64,000 nt of DNA from an uncultured Oscillospiraceae bacterium (GTDB lineage: Bacteria; Bacillota; Clostridia; Oscillospirales; Oscillospiraceae). The first letter of the stretch is position 1; each line of letters opens with the position of its first letter. Below, piece after piece: positions 33,659 through 41,478 of the stretch. Both the position numbers and the translations under genes were made by a program. The DNA lies in NCBI GenBank assembly GCA_910588045.1, contig CAJUPS010000003.1:1-64000 (forward strand), written 5' to 3'. The notes under the pieces were generated by a model that had not been told where the DNA came from, did not search any database, and saw nothing but the letters and a program-made list of their open reading frames with translations.

Positions 33659-34597
33659 TTATGCCGCGTCCTGCGCGGTAAAGGTTACGATGTCATAGGT
33701 GTCCAAGATGTAGAATGTGACCCCGCGCTGACTTTTGCTCTGAAGCTTCACATTGTAAAGAATGACGCCGGGCGCAAGATTGGAGTCCGGGCCATGGGTA
33801 TACGCCTGAAGGCATTCTCCCGCGCAATCTTGAAGCTGTACGCTGGTCCGGGAGCCGCTGTTGAGCGTAGGCTTGAGCACCGCGCCGCGTACCAGATACA
33901 TGCCCTCCTGAAGGCCGGCGGCCTCTGCCGGGGTATTGGGCTGGGGTTGGGGACGGTTCCCCGGCGTTCCTTGTGGAGGAGAAGCCTGCTGCGGCGCCGG
34001 CTGGGGCGGCCGCTGCTGTCCCTGCGGACCGGTTCTCTGAGGGTTTTGCGCCGGCCGGGGCTTTTGCTGCTGCTCTTGATTGGCGTTCTGCGGTGGGACG
34101 GCAGTTTTGTTCTGGAGCTTTTGCACCCACTTCTCATGAGTCTGATCCAGCTTTTGCCGCTCAGCATCCACAATGACAAAGCCTTTTCCGCGCTGCTCAA
34201 TACTTACCCACACTTGGGTCATGCCATAGAGATAGCGCCCGATGCCCCACTCCACAGCGGCCCGTTTCATACTGTCGCTGAGACCGCCCTTGACCGATTC
34301 GATGTCGCTGTCGTCAGCGCCGTCCCACTTGGTCAGCCACTGCTTCCGCTCATGGAAATAGATGGAGATTCCGCACAGCTGGGCCTTTCCATCTTTCCAG
34401 GGCTTAAACTCGTTGTGCCAGCCGTCAATGCCCACCGTATCGTCCAGGCGGTTTTGTATGGCCCGGTTGGTGACATAGGGGACGGCGAGACCCTTGGTTT
34501 TCTCCTTGTTGGTTGCCGAGACACGCCACTCAATATCCCCGTTGGGGAAGGGCGCGGTGAGCGCCTGGCGCAGCTCCTCCGGTGTTTTCTGCCACAT
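33659..34597 (-). CDS. Rad52/Rad22-like single-strand annealing protein
   Basis: This 312-residue protein contains EELRQALTAPFPNGDIEWRV, AIQNRLDDTVGIDGWHNEF and SMKRAAVEWGIGRYLYGM in residues 1-130. Those are the hallmarks of Rad52/Rad22-family annealing proteins found in phages and mobile elements. A Gln/Pro-rich disordered linker (~160-220) joins it to a C-terminal beta-rich domain (VRGAVLKPTLNSGSRTSVQL) resembling an OB fold, which might be a single-strand DNA binding part. It likely anneals complementary strands during replication or recombination of the element. Confidence 0.9.
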   Translation of the reverse strand: MWQKTPEELRQALTAPFPNGDIEWRVSATNKEKTKGLAVPYVTNRAIQNRLDDTVGIDGWHNEFKPWKDGKAQLCGISIYFHERKQWLTKWDGADDSDIESVKGGLSDSMKRAAVEWGIGRYLYGMTQVWVSIEQRGKGFVIVDAERQKLDQTHEKWVQKLQNKTAVPPQNANQEQQQKPRPAQNPQRTGPQGQQRPPQPAPQQASPPQGTPGNRPQPQPNTPAEAAGLQEGMYLVRGAVLKPTLNSGSRTSVQLQDCAGECLQAYTHGPDSNLAPGVILYNVKLQSKSQRGVTFYILDTYDIVTFTAQDAA

Positions 34598-34613
34598 AAA
34601 GGCTTCCTCCTTA

Positions 34614-35288
34614 TCACATAGCTTCGATAAACCGCCCCAGCGTCCATTCGTTGGGGATCAGGACGTCTGAATAATAGAAGGACGGCTCTTTATCCTTCAG
34701 GAACTCCATCAGATCCCGGTACTCCAGCCCCAGCTTGTTGTGGGTCTTGTAATAGGAGTGCATATTGTTGGGGATACTGAGGAGAAAAGCGGGAAGATTC
34801 ACCGCCTTGTGGAGCTTTTTGTAGGTGGGCATGGTATTGGCGCCCACGCACAAATGCCCGCTTCCCTCACTGACGTTGGAGAAGGGGTAGTGATACATCA
34901 CCGTATCCGGCGTGGGCGTTTCATCCGCCACGACGCCGATCCGGCAGTCGGATACTTTCCCTTCCGCGTTGGTGGAAAACCTGAATACCATCCGGGGGAT
35001 GGGGAAATGAGAGTAGGGGGTGTCGTACAGCGTCATATCCGCATAGAGCTTTGGATGCCACAGCACGAAACGCTTTCCCTCCCGTCCCTGCCAGACAGAA
35101 AGGCAGTTCAGCGGCAGGAACCCGCTGGAATAGCCTGGATCTTCTGTCCGCAGGCTGTTTTTGAAGCAGCTTAAAAGGGTCTGCCGGTCGATTTCCTTCC
35201 GGGTAGTAACCAACCCCTCCTGCTCCTCAATGGTGATCTTGCCCTGCCGGGGCGAAATACAGATTTTAATGTCATTTTCGGCGTTCAT
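34614..35288 (-). CDS. PRTRC system protein B: E2-like (family D) conjugating-type protein
   Basis: This 224-residue protein starts at ATG 35288, which overlaps the previous stop (TGATG), with GGAGG 8 bases before. The central part has VMYHYPFSNVSEGSGHLC, with a probable active-site Cys147, then VGANTMPTYKKLHKAV. H-x-P-x-x-N then Cys is the pattern of E2-like family D proteins in PRTRC cassettes. E2-like enzymes carry ubiquitin-like proteins as thioesters. ThiF (E1-like) and JAMM genes lie in the same operon. The true modifier and target are unknown. Confidence 0.85.
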   Translation of the reverse strand: MNAENDIKICISPRQGKITIEEQEGLVTTRKEIDRQTLLSCFKNSLRTEDPGYSSGFLPLNCLSVWQGREGKRFVLWHPKLYADMTLYDTPYSHFPIPRMVFRFSTNAEGKVSDCRIGVVADETPTPDTVMYHYPFSNVSEGSGHLCVGANTMPTYKKLHKAVNLPAFLLSIPNNMHSYYKTHNKLGLEYRDLMEFLKDKEPSFYYSDVLIPNEWTLGRFIEAM

Positions 35289-35902
35289 CACGCGGCCTCC
35301 TTCTCCGTTGCAGCCGGCACAGGCAGACGGATCACCTTCGCTCCGACCTGCTTCGCAAGACGGCTTTCCAGCTTTGGGATCGTCTCCTCACAGAAATCAA
35401 GGATAGAAAAAAGAGCTTCTATCAGATCATAGTAGACCGCAAACTCCTCGAACAGGAAAAGGACGATCTTGGCCCCCTTTCTATCCGCGGTGCTGTTGAT
35501 CCAGCGATAGTCGTAGCAGTAGCTGCTAAGTTGCATATGCCTGTGGATTGCGGACTCCAGATCCTTCGCAAACGGGTTTTCCACCTTTGTGATCCCCTCA
35601 GCCGCTTCAAGCCTCCGGCACAGATTGTCATAGCGGGTCAGAAGCGGGTCGCGGAGGACATAGACGTCTTGATCCGATCTGTAATGGTCCCGGTCAATAT
35701 ATTTCTCCGGCTGATAGTGGTAGCGGCTGTCCGCGAATATACACCCCACGGCGGTTTGTTCAAGCTGAGACAGCTCATCCCAGGAGATCGTAATGTCATC
35801 GTCCAGACAGTCCAGCAGCGTGTCCAGCCTGTTGTGGTCATAAAAGATTTTTGCGATATAAAGGCTTTGCATAGGATATTCTATATCGAAATCAAGGCTC
35901 AT
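35288..35902 (-). CDS. hypothetical protein of PRTRC-like operon
   Basis: This 204-residue protein is mostly helical, with SLYIAKIFYDHNRLDTLLDCLDDD, split, at the start and LFLFEEFAVYYDLIEALFSIL near the end. No catalytic motif or membrane segment is clear. AAGGAGG lies 7 bases before ATG 35902. It overlaps the E2-like gene, so the products are probably made together and may interact. It occupies a slot where other PRTRC cassettes carry poorly conserved proteins (E or F), but I cannot show homology. Confidence 0.7.
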   Translation of the reverse strand: MSLDFDIEYPMQSLYIAKIFYDHNRLDTLLDCLDDDITISWDELSQLEQTAVGCIFADSRYHYQPEKYIDRDHYRSDQDVYVLRDPLLTRYDNLCRRLEAAEGITKVENPFAKDLESAIHRHMQLSSYCYDYRWINSTADRKGAKIVLFLFEEFAVYYDLIEALFSILDFCEETIPKLESRLAKQVGAKVIRLPVPAATEKEAA

Positions 35903-35914
35903 ACAGTGGCCTCC

Positions 35915-36220
35915 TTACAAAAATGTCCGTTCTTTTACACAGGCAGGTACGGTTTCACACAGTGCCTGATTCAGCTGTCTCAGCTGACTTTCCCGGCGGT
36001 CGCGCTTTTCCATGTAGCCCACCAGCTCAGGCGGGTCATAAAGCTCGAACTGCTCAAAGTCAATATCCCGCAGGCGGGGATAATTCCCGTTTACCAGCAT
36101 GGGCAGAATGGTTTCCAACAGGTAGGGACTGATGTCTCCCTGTTCCTTTTCATCCACCAGCGTTTTAGGCGCTTCGCGCAGCAAACCGGCCAGCAGAGCA
36201 AGATCTGTAAATGCCGACAT
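35915..36220 (-). CDS. small hypothetical protein
   Basis: The start ATG 36220 lies 4 bp after the upstream gene stops, with GGAGGG inside that gene as ribosome site (101 residues). The sequence is acidic and helical (ALLAGLLREAPKTLVDEKE, ILPMLVNGNYPRLRDIDFEQ, RRESQLRQLNQALCETVPAC). No family is recognised. It is tightly placed in the PRTRC-like operon. Confidence 0.65.
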   Translation of the reverse strand: MSAFTDLALLAGLLREAPKTLVDEKEQGDISPYLLETILPMLVNGNYPRLRDIDFEQFELYDPPELVGYMEKRDRRESQLRQLNQALCETVPACVKERTFL

Positions 36221-36224
36221 GGTT

Positions 36225-36785
36225 TCAGCCCTCCACAGGCCACAAGTCGGCCACACAGATGGCGTACCGGTCAACTTGGGACAGGATCTGCTGTTCCTGC
36301 CTCTCCTCGATATAGCTCTTGTTGAGCCCCAGGTAATAGATACAGGCCGCACAGGTGATGTCACCCTGGAAAAAGCGGTTGCCGCGCTCCAGTTCCCGGC
36401 ACAGCTCCGGGTCATCGCGCCGGAACGCAGTAACGGTCATACCGATGCTTTCATCAAGCCGCTCGGAAAAGATTATCCGGCCTCTACTGCGTATCCGCAG
36501 GTTACGATTTGCCAGCTCCATTTCCTGCGCCTCCCTTGCGGCCAGATAGCGCATGAGGAACACATTGGGTTCTGTCCGGCCAAGGGCCACACTATAGGGA
36601 GGCAGACCAGGCAAAGCAGCAGGGGAAATTCTTGAGCAGATCCGGTCCAGCAGCGGCTTCATGGCGTCTGCCGCCCGATTCCACAGCGCGGCCCGGAGAT
36701 CCGTCAGATTGGATTCCCGCTGGAGCATGGCCAGTTCCATATCGCTCAGCGGCAATACAACGGTAAAATGATTTTTGTTATCCAT
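36225..36785 (-). CDS. hypothetical protein of PRTRC-like operon
   Basis: AGAAGGAG before ATG 36785 selects a 186-residue product; an upstream in-frame ATG would add 14 residues without a site. It begins HFTVVLPLSDMELAMLQRES and later has NVFLMRYLAAREAQEMELAN, RIIFSERLDESIGMTVTAF and RFFQGDITCAACIYYLGLNK. No family is recognised. Two Cys in CAAC could bind metal. Function unknown. Confidence 0.68.
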   Translation of the reverse strand: MDNKNHFTVVLPLSDMELAMLQRESNLTDLRAALWNRAADAMKPLLDRICSRISPAALPGLPPYSVALGRTEPNVFLMRYLAAREAQEMELANRNLRIRSRGRIIFSERLDESIGMTVTAFRRDDPELCRELERGNRFFQGDITCAACIYYLGLNKSYIEERQEQQILSQVDRYAICVADLWPVEG

Positions 36786-36816
36786 ATTGTAATTCTCCTT
36801 CTCAAAGTTTGGGGAT

Positions 36817-37098
36817 TCAGTATTCATCCGCCAGCATGACCGTTGTGGCCGAACGGTCTTCCTCCGTAATAATCAGGAGCCTGCGTCCATTGGAGCAGTA
36901 GGCGGATACCAGCCGCCCTCCATGTTTGAGTGCCTGATCGTTCATCGCTTTGTCCCTGTCGCTGACATCGCCCCAGTCGCAGCTTAAATGGCGGCGGACG
37001 GCATCCAGCATTTGGGGTTTGGGTATTACATTTGCGGCGTTGGCCGTCATCAAAAGGCGGCCGGGCGCAAAATGTCCATAACTGATTGATTTCGGCAT
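36817..37098 (-). CDS. small conserved plasmid-type protein
   Basis: This 93-residue protein has the sequence FAPGRLLMTANAANVIPKPQ and VRRHLSCDWGDVSDRDKAMN. It continues with NDQALKHGGRLVSAYCSNGR and LLIITEEDRSATTVMLADEY. I recall very similar small proteins from plasmids and mobile elements of many phyla, with no known function. The fold seems a compact alpha+beta with a beta-hairpin at the end, which could suit a small modifier or binding protein, but no C-terminal Gly-Gly is present. AAGGAGG lies 7 bases before the start. Confidence 0.78.
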   Translation of the reverse strand: MPKSISYGHFAPGRLLMTANAANVIPKPQMLDAVRRHLSCDWGDVSDRDKAMNDQALKHGGRLVSAYCSNGRRLLIITEEDRSATTVMLADEY

Positions 37099-37122
37099 GA
37101 CATAGCCTCCTTGGAAATTGGT

Positions 37123-38574
37123 TTACGCCAGAGAGCGAAAGCCATTGGGCGTAAGAAGGTTGAAAATCATCCGGTTAGAGATGGTGTCCCGGTATTCTGT
37201 GGAGATCAGCCGTCCGCCCTCCGAGCGGTGTTCTTCCGACATGCTGCGCCGCTCCTTGATGATGCGTCCCTTGATGATGTGGGGGTAATCGCATTCCATC
37301 AGACCGTTAATGAGTCCCGAACCCCCAATCAGTCCGACCTGACTGATGCTCAGCGGCAGTGGCGGACGTTTGACCTCGCTGTCCAGTTTGCTTCTGGCAA
37401 GTATACGCTCAAAGCTGGAGGACGCTTTCAGCTGCCGCGCCAATTCGTCCTCATTGAACTCGGCGCCGCGGAAGTTTTCCACTTTCAGAGCAGATGCCGG
37501 AAGTGCGTAGCGCCCAGCCTCCAGCTTATCCAATGTGGGCAGCTGTTCCGGATGGGACGCGGCCTTGCACAGCCGCTCTGCCTCCGTCTCGTTGTCTGTC
37601 CTCTGCCGCCGCAGGCCCATGACCGCCACCTGCTTGAACTTTTTGAACTCCCCATCCATAAAACGGTGGATGGACACGTCCTCGAAGTTGTCGCAGAACA
37701 CGCGGCAAATATCCTCGGTCAAGCGGTAGTAGGGAACGATATAGACCATAAGGCCGCCCCGGGTCAGAAGCGGAAGGCTTTCCAGCAGGAACCGCTTTTC
37801 ATCCCTGCTGCGTCCTCCGTTTTCCGACAAGACGGACAGATAGGGCGGGTTGAGAAATACCACATGGAACGCCCCAAAGCTGATATGCGCGCCGAAGAAG
37901 CTGCCAAAGCCTACCCGGTGGAGCTGGGCCTGGGCCTGCTCGGCGCGGCTGCGGTCCAATTCGACGCCGTAGCAGAAGCAGTTGTTTCCTGTGGCCATTC
38001 TCCGAAGGGCTACGCCGGTCCCGCAGCAGGGATCAAGCAGATTGGTGGTAATGCCGCTGGGAAAGGCAATTCCCCGGGTAATCAGCGTCACATGGTCCGG
38101 GTCGGTGGGATAATACCCCATGCGGACGTTGTTCATCAGTCGGCCGATCACTGAAGCGTTGGTGGTCTGGTTGGTGGGCAGGCTGCCGGCGAAGCGTTTG
38201 AGGGCCGCTGTCAGCTTGCTGTAATCCTTTGTCATCAGCTGAAAAGCCGCGACCTGCGCTGCGAGGCTCTCAGCGGTGCCGGCCAGCGGGTGCTCCAACT
38301 CCAGTAAAAACGGGCGGGTGGCGTGAATCAAAGTTACCAGCGCGTTGCGCTGCTGCTCCAAAACCTTATAGATCTCAAAGGCTTGTGCCTTTTCTTCCGC
38401 GTCAAGCTTTTCTCCGGTCTGCTCTCGATAGACGGGCAGGGCATCTGCGAAAAGGGAGATCGTCTGTGCCTGGTCTGTTAGCTGTTCCAGCGCGAAGAAG
38501 CGCTGTGTGTCAGTGCGTTCTACTGCGCCCGCGTCCTGTTTTGTCAGTTCTGCTGTCATAGCCGGGTCTTCCAT
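37123..38574 (-). CDS. DNA methyltransferase-like protein (DUF6094-type)
   Basis: AAAGGAGG before ATG 38574 gives 483 residues. LLDPCCGTGVALRRMA is the SAM-binding motif and FLNPPYLS (N242-P-P-Y) the catalytic motif of N6-adenine/amino methyltransferases. An N-terminal helical region (~1-130) and a C-terminal ~190-residue part (LERILARSKLDSEVKRPP and later) flank it. The protein resembles the DUF6094 methyltransferases of mobile elements. No restriction enzyme gene is nearby, so it probably protects or marks the element's DNA rather than forming a restriction system. The start is supported over an upstream one by the ribosome site. Confidence 0.85.
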   Translation of the reverse strand: MEDPAMTAELTKQDAGAVERTDTQRFFALEQLTDQAQTISLFADALPVYREQTGEKLDAEEKAQAFEIYKVLEQQRNALVTLIHATRPFLLELEHPLAGTAESLAAQVAAFQLMTKDYSKLTAALKRFAGSLPTNQTTNASVIGRLMNNVRMGYYPTDPDHVTLITRGIAFPSGITTNLLDPCCGTGVALRRMATGNNCFCYGVELDRSRAEQAQAQLHRVGFGSFFGAHISFGAFHVVFLNPPYLSVLSENGGRSRDEKRFLLESLPLLTRGGLMVYIVPYYRLTEDICRVFCDNFEDVSIHRFMDGEFKKFKQVAVMGLRRQRTDNETEAERLCKAASHPEQLPTLDKLEAGRYALPASALKVENFRGAEFNEDELARQLKASSSFERILARSKLDSEVKRPPLPLSISQVGLIGGSGLINGLMECDYPHIIKGRIIKERRSMSEEHRSEGGRLISTEYRDTISNRMIFNLLTPNGFRSLA

Positions 38575-38646
38575 AGGAATGTCCTCCTTTACAACAAATC
38601 GCGCGGGGGCTGCGAATCCAATCACAGCCCCCGCGGGGTAAACGCC

Positions 38647-38835
38647 TTACGCGGCGTTGTGCGTATGTGCGTTGCCTGTGTGCAAGGGCTGAACGCGCCC
38701 AGCACAGCAGGTCAAGCAAAGCCGGCCTGCGGTACCGAGAAATCCTTCCGCGTACAGTTCCGATACAACGGTCCTCCCGTTTATCGTAACCTCGCGGTAT
38801 TTTCGGATCGTCACCCGCTGTTTTTCAGGCGGCAT
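38647..38835 (-). CDS. 62-residue Cys-containing protein
   Basis: ATG 38835 overlaps the end of the bactofilin-like gene by 11 bp and is the likely start. The sequence begins PPEKQRVTIRKYREVTINGR, then TVVSELYAEGFLGTAGRLC, LTCCAGRVQPLHTGN. The first 35 residues look like a beta-hairpin followed by a helix. It might be a small adaptor or modifier in the ubiquitin-type set, but I see no similarity to the PRTRC ubiquitin-like protein and no terminal Gly-Gly. Confidence 0.5.
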   Translation of the reverse strand: MPPEKQRVTIRKYREVTINGRTVVSELYAEGFLGTAGRLCLTCCAGRVQPLHTGNAHTHNAA

Positions 38836-39541
38836 CGCGAAAACCCGGTTCCACGGCGTGAATATCTTCCCCGGCCGGGAACGGCGCCAGGCGCAGCGCA
38901 TAGCCGCTGGGCTTCAGCAGGCGGTACAGCGCCGCCAGCCGCTTAAACTCGAAGTCGTCCCACAGGTCGGCGTTGAGCGCGCCAGGCGGCGGCGCGAATG
39001 CCTCAAAATCCGGGGCGTCCCCGTTTCCCAGGTCAGGTTCCAGCGTCTCCAGGGCGGATTCCGGCGTGTCCTCAATAGGGACATATTCGGCGTCCACAGG
39101 GACCCGGGCCGTCAGCGACATCCACAGCCGGCGGAAAAAGCCGGCCAGCAGAGCGCCGGGAATGCTCTTGCGCCTGTCGGACAGATTCACTACCTCCTGG
39201 GCGCGCAGCTCACCGATCTGGCTCAGAGCCACCGTCAGCCTGGGGGTCTCCACATAGGCCGCTTCCAGACAACAGGACACCACCGCCGCGCCGGATACCC
39301 TGACCTCGGAGGCGCACACGCGCTCCGCAGCCAGATTTCCGGTCGTAATATGCGCCGCGTCAATATCCGCAGCAGACAGAGACCGGCAGGCGATGGAACC
39401 GGCGTCTAAAACGCCTTTACCGGAGATGTGACGGGCCTGGATGCTGTTCTCCACGATCAGCACGCCGTCGTTGACGATGTCCCGGCAGGCCAGTGCTTCA
39501 TAGTGCAGGGTCTTCCCCTTGGGGATGTAGAGATTTTTCAT
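38825..39541 (-). CDS. bactofilin-like polymer-forming protein
   Basis: GAGAGG upstream of ATG 39541 gives 238 residues. Residues ~10-115 are a run of short beta rungs (YEALACRDIVNDGVLIVENS, IQARHISGKGVLDAGSIAC, ITTGNLAAERVCASEVRVSG) like the right-handed beta-helix of bactofilins. The C-terminal ~110 residues (IPGALLAGFFRRLWMSLTAR, EDTPESALETLEPDLGNGD) are different and mostly disordered or helical. Bactofilins polymerise without nucleotide and can place DNA or enzymes. In this operon it could position the element or its replication complex. The assignment is from pattern, not search. Confidence 0.72.
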   Translation of the reverse strand: MKNLYIPKGKTLHYEALACRDIVNDGVLIVENSIQARHISGKGVLDAGSIACRSLSAADIDAAHITTGNLAAERVCASEVRVSGAAVVSCCLEAAYVETPRLTVALSQIGELRAQEVVNLSDRRKSIPGALLAGFFRRLWMSLTARVPVDAEYVPIEDTPESALETLEPDLGNGDAPDFEAFAPPPGALNADLWDDFEFKRLAALYRLLKPSGYALRLAPFPAGEDIHAVEPGFRDAA

Positions 39542-39577
39542 AACAGATGTTCCTCTCATAAAATAATGGTAACGGCG

Positions 39578-40690
39578 TTAAGCCGCCCTGTTCAGGTAGA
39601 ACGGCAGGACCAGCGCGGTATCAACCTGGTCTGTTAAAATGATGGGCGATACCGGGGTGTTCATTTGCATGGACACCGTATCCAGCTTTTTCGCCTGGAA
39701 CTGCTGGAGTCCGTCCAGCATATAGCTGGCCCGAAAACCGATCTCCTGCCGGGGGACGTCCTCCATGTTCAGCCGGGAGCGGTAGTCCCCGCTTTTGGTA
39801 TGCAGCAGCAGTACACCGCCGTTAAATCGGATAGGCTCCCTGCTGGGATTGGAGATGAATTTCTCCAGATACTGCAAGTTCCCGACAAAATCCGAAATGT
39901 TGACGGTATACCCCTCCGGATAATGCCGGGGGATGGCGGCGTCAAAATCAAGGCTTTCGCCCTCCGGCAGCTTGGTAATGATGCGAATATCGCCGCTGTC
40001 AAAGGCGGCGCGGCGCTTGCCCACCAACAGTTGGCAGTCCGCTCCCTCAAAGACAGGCAGCAGCCTCATCGCGCCGGGCGGGATATGAAAGGGGGCGTCC
40101 ACACAAAGCGCTTCGTCCCGGTTCATCGCCAGCCTGTGGCCATCCACAGCTCCGATCCGATTGTCGAAAAACTTCACGCACCGGTTGCACGGCCTGATTG
40201 AGTCGTCAGACAGTGCGTACTTGATCCGTTCAAACCGCTTACGGAGCGATGCGGTCTGGACGGTATAGGTGTGCTCGGCTTCCACATCGGGCAAATCCGG
40301 AAACTCCTCGGCCGCTGTGACCCGCTGGCAGATCTCTTTGCCGCCGCAGCTGATCCACAAGTCCCCGTCCAGGTCCGTCTTTGTAGGGGCGTGTTCCGGT
40401 GGCTGGCCCTTGCGATAGGAAAACTCCAGTTCCCCGGACAAAAACTTGCAGGCGGTGAGAAGCCTCCTGCTGCCGGTCAGGACGAAGGCGCAGGAACCTC
40501 CCTCCGCGGGGATAGACGCCTGACACCACAATTCCAGATCCGTACAGGTCAGCGTACAGGCATCGCCGTCAAACCGAACAAGGACTTCCATTAAAGCAGG
40601 AATACTGCACTTTTTAGGAGCCACTTTCAGGACTTTTTCCAGTGCCTTTTGAAATTCGCCCGCATTGACAATACATCTTGCATCCATCAT
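39578..40690 (-). CDS. dnaN: DNA polymerase III beta subunit-like sliding clamp
   Basis: This 370-residue protein has the three-domain beta-clamp layout and family length. It begins CIVNAGEFQKALEKVLKVAP and KKCSIPALMEVLVRFDG, then LTCTDLELWCQASIPAEGG. Later AVDGHRLAMNRDEALCVDAP and the C-terminal SPIILTDQVDTALVLPFYL match clamp domain 2 and 3 signatures. It overlaps the ThiF gene by ATGA. A second clamp on a mobile element suggests self-directed replication or repair. The usual chromosomal dnaN context (dnaA, recF, gyrB) is absent, so this is an accessory copy. GGAGG lies before ATG 40690. Confidence 0.92.
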   Translation of the reverse strand: MMDARCIVNAGEFQKALEKVLKVAPKKCSIPALMEVLVRFDGDACTLTCTDLELWCQASIPAEGGSCAFVLTGSRRLLTACKFLSGELEFSYRKGQPPEHAPTKTDLDGDLWISCGGKEICQRVTAAEEFPDLPDVEAEHTYTVQTASLRKRFERIKYALSDDSIRPCNRCVKFFDNRIGAVDGHRLAMNRDEALCVDAPFHIPPGAMRLLPVFEGADCQLLVGKRRAAFDSGDIRIITKLPEGESLDFDAAIPRHYPEGYTVNISDFVGNLQYLEKFISNPSREPIRFNGGVLLLHTKSGDYRSRLNMEDVPRQEIGFRASYMLDGLQQFQAKKLDTVSMQMNTPVSPIILTDQVDTALVLPFYLNRAA

Positions 40691-41478
40691 GCTGCTTTCC
40701 TCCGCTTTTTCTGTTTTTGATAGGCGCGGATATTTACCGTTTTGGTGGAAAAGGTAGCCTGCTGCACCGTACTGCTGCCCACCACCAGAATGTTGTAGAT
40801 GATCGTCACCACCGCTGTAGCGGCCATGAGATTGGCTGCAATCGTCTGGGGTGCGGACAGCGACGCGTCCGCGCAGGACACCTCGGATGGAAACAGGTCG
40901 TCCGGCTGGGCCATATCGGGATAGAGCGCGCCCACCGGTTTATAAATTGTTTTTCCGCCGCGGCGGATACCACACACCACCTGTCCGGTATACTCTCCGT
41001 TGCCGGAATCAATGTAGACCAGTTCCTTTGTGCGCAGGAACACCTCATGGCACAGCTGGCGGGAGCGGTTATTATCCACCGCGCCGATCAGGATCACCAG
41101 CTCCGAAATGGTCTCGGGTGTTTGCACATAGGTTTTCGGGTCGGTAACAAAACGCCCTGTACGCCAGGACCGGGGCGCAATCAGTTCCTCCAGCTTCTCC
41201 GCGTTTTCGATAAAGTCCGGGACATAGGAGGTCTCCAGGCCGAACACATTGGAATACCGCTCCGCCACAACCCGGGCCTTGTTCAGCCCCAGGTCGGCTT
41301 TCGTGAAGTTTTGGCGCACCAGGTTCTTTTCCTCCACAATGTCCCCATCGCAGATGACAAATTGGACCGGGCGTTCCAGCGCGTAGAGCAGGCGGTAGAG
41401 GTGGGGGGCGATGTGGCCCCCGGTGCCGCCCGCGCCGATCATTACGATTTTGACCGGCCGTATTTTTGAAAAGATCAT
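40687..41478 (-). CDS. PRTRC system ThiF-family (E1-like) protein
   Basis: This 263-residue protein has VMIGAGGTGGHIAPHLYRLL (nucleotide loop), then VICDGDIVEEKNLVRQNF, matching the E1/ThiF/MoeB adenylation motif (D-x-D-x-V-E-x-x-N-L-x-R-Q). A probable catalytic Cys202 lies in SCADASLSAPQTIAANLMA. This is the adenylating member of the PRTRC cassette, which would activate the C-terminus of a ubiquitin-like protein. It overlaps the JAMM gene and the clamp gene by ATGA on each side. No ubiquitin-like modifier is obvious in the operon. The C-terminus is basic (QKQKKRRKAA). Confidence 0.93.
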   Translation of the reverse strand: MIFSKIRPVKIVMIGAGGTGGHIAPHLYRLLYALERPVQFVICDGDIVEEKNLVRQNFTKADLGLNKARVVAERYSNVFGLETSYVPDFIENAEKLEELIAPRSWRTGRFVTDPKTYVQTPETISELVILIGAVDNNRSRQLCHEVFLRTKELVYIDSGNGEYTGQVVCGIRRGGKTIYKPVGALYPDMAQPDDLFPSEVSCADASLSAPQTIAANLMAATAVVTIIYNILVVGSSTVQQATFSTKTVNIRAYQKQKKRRKAA

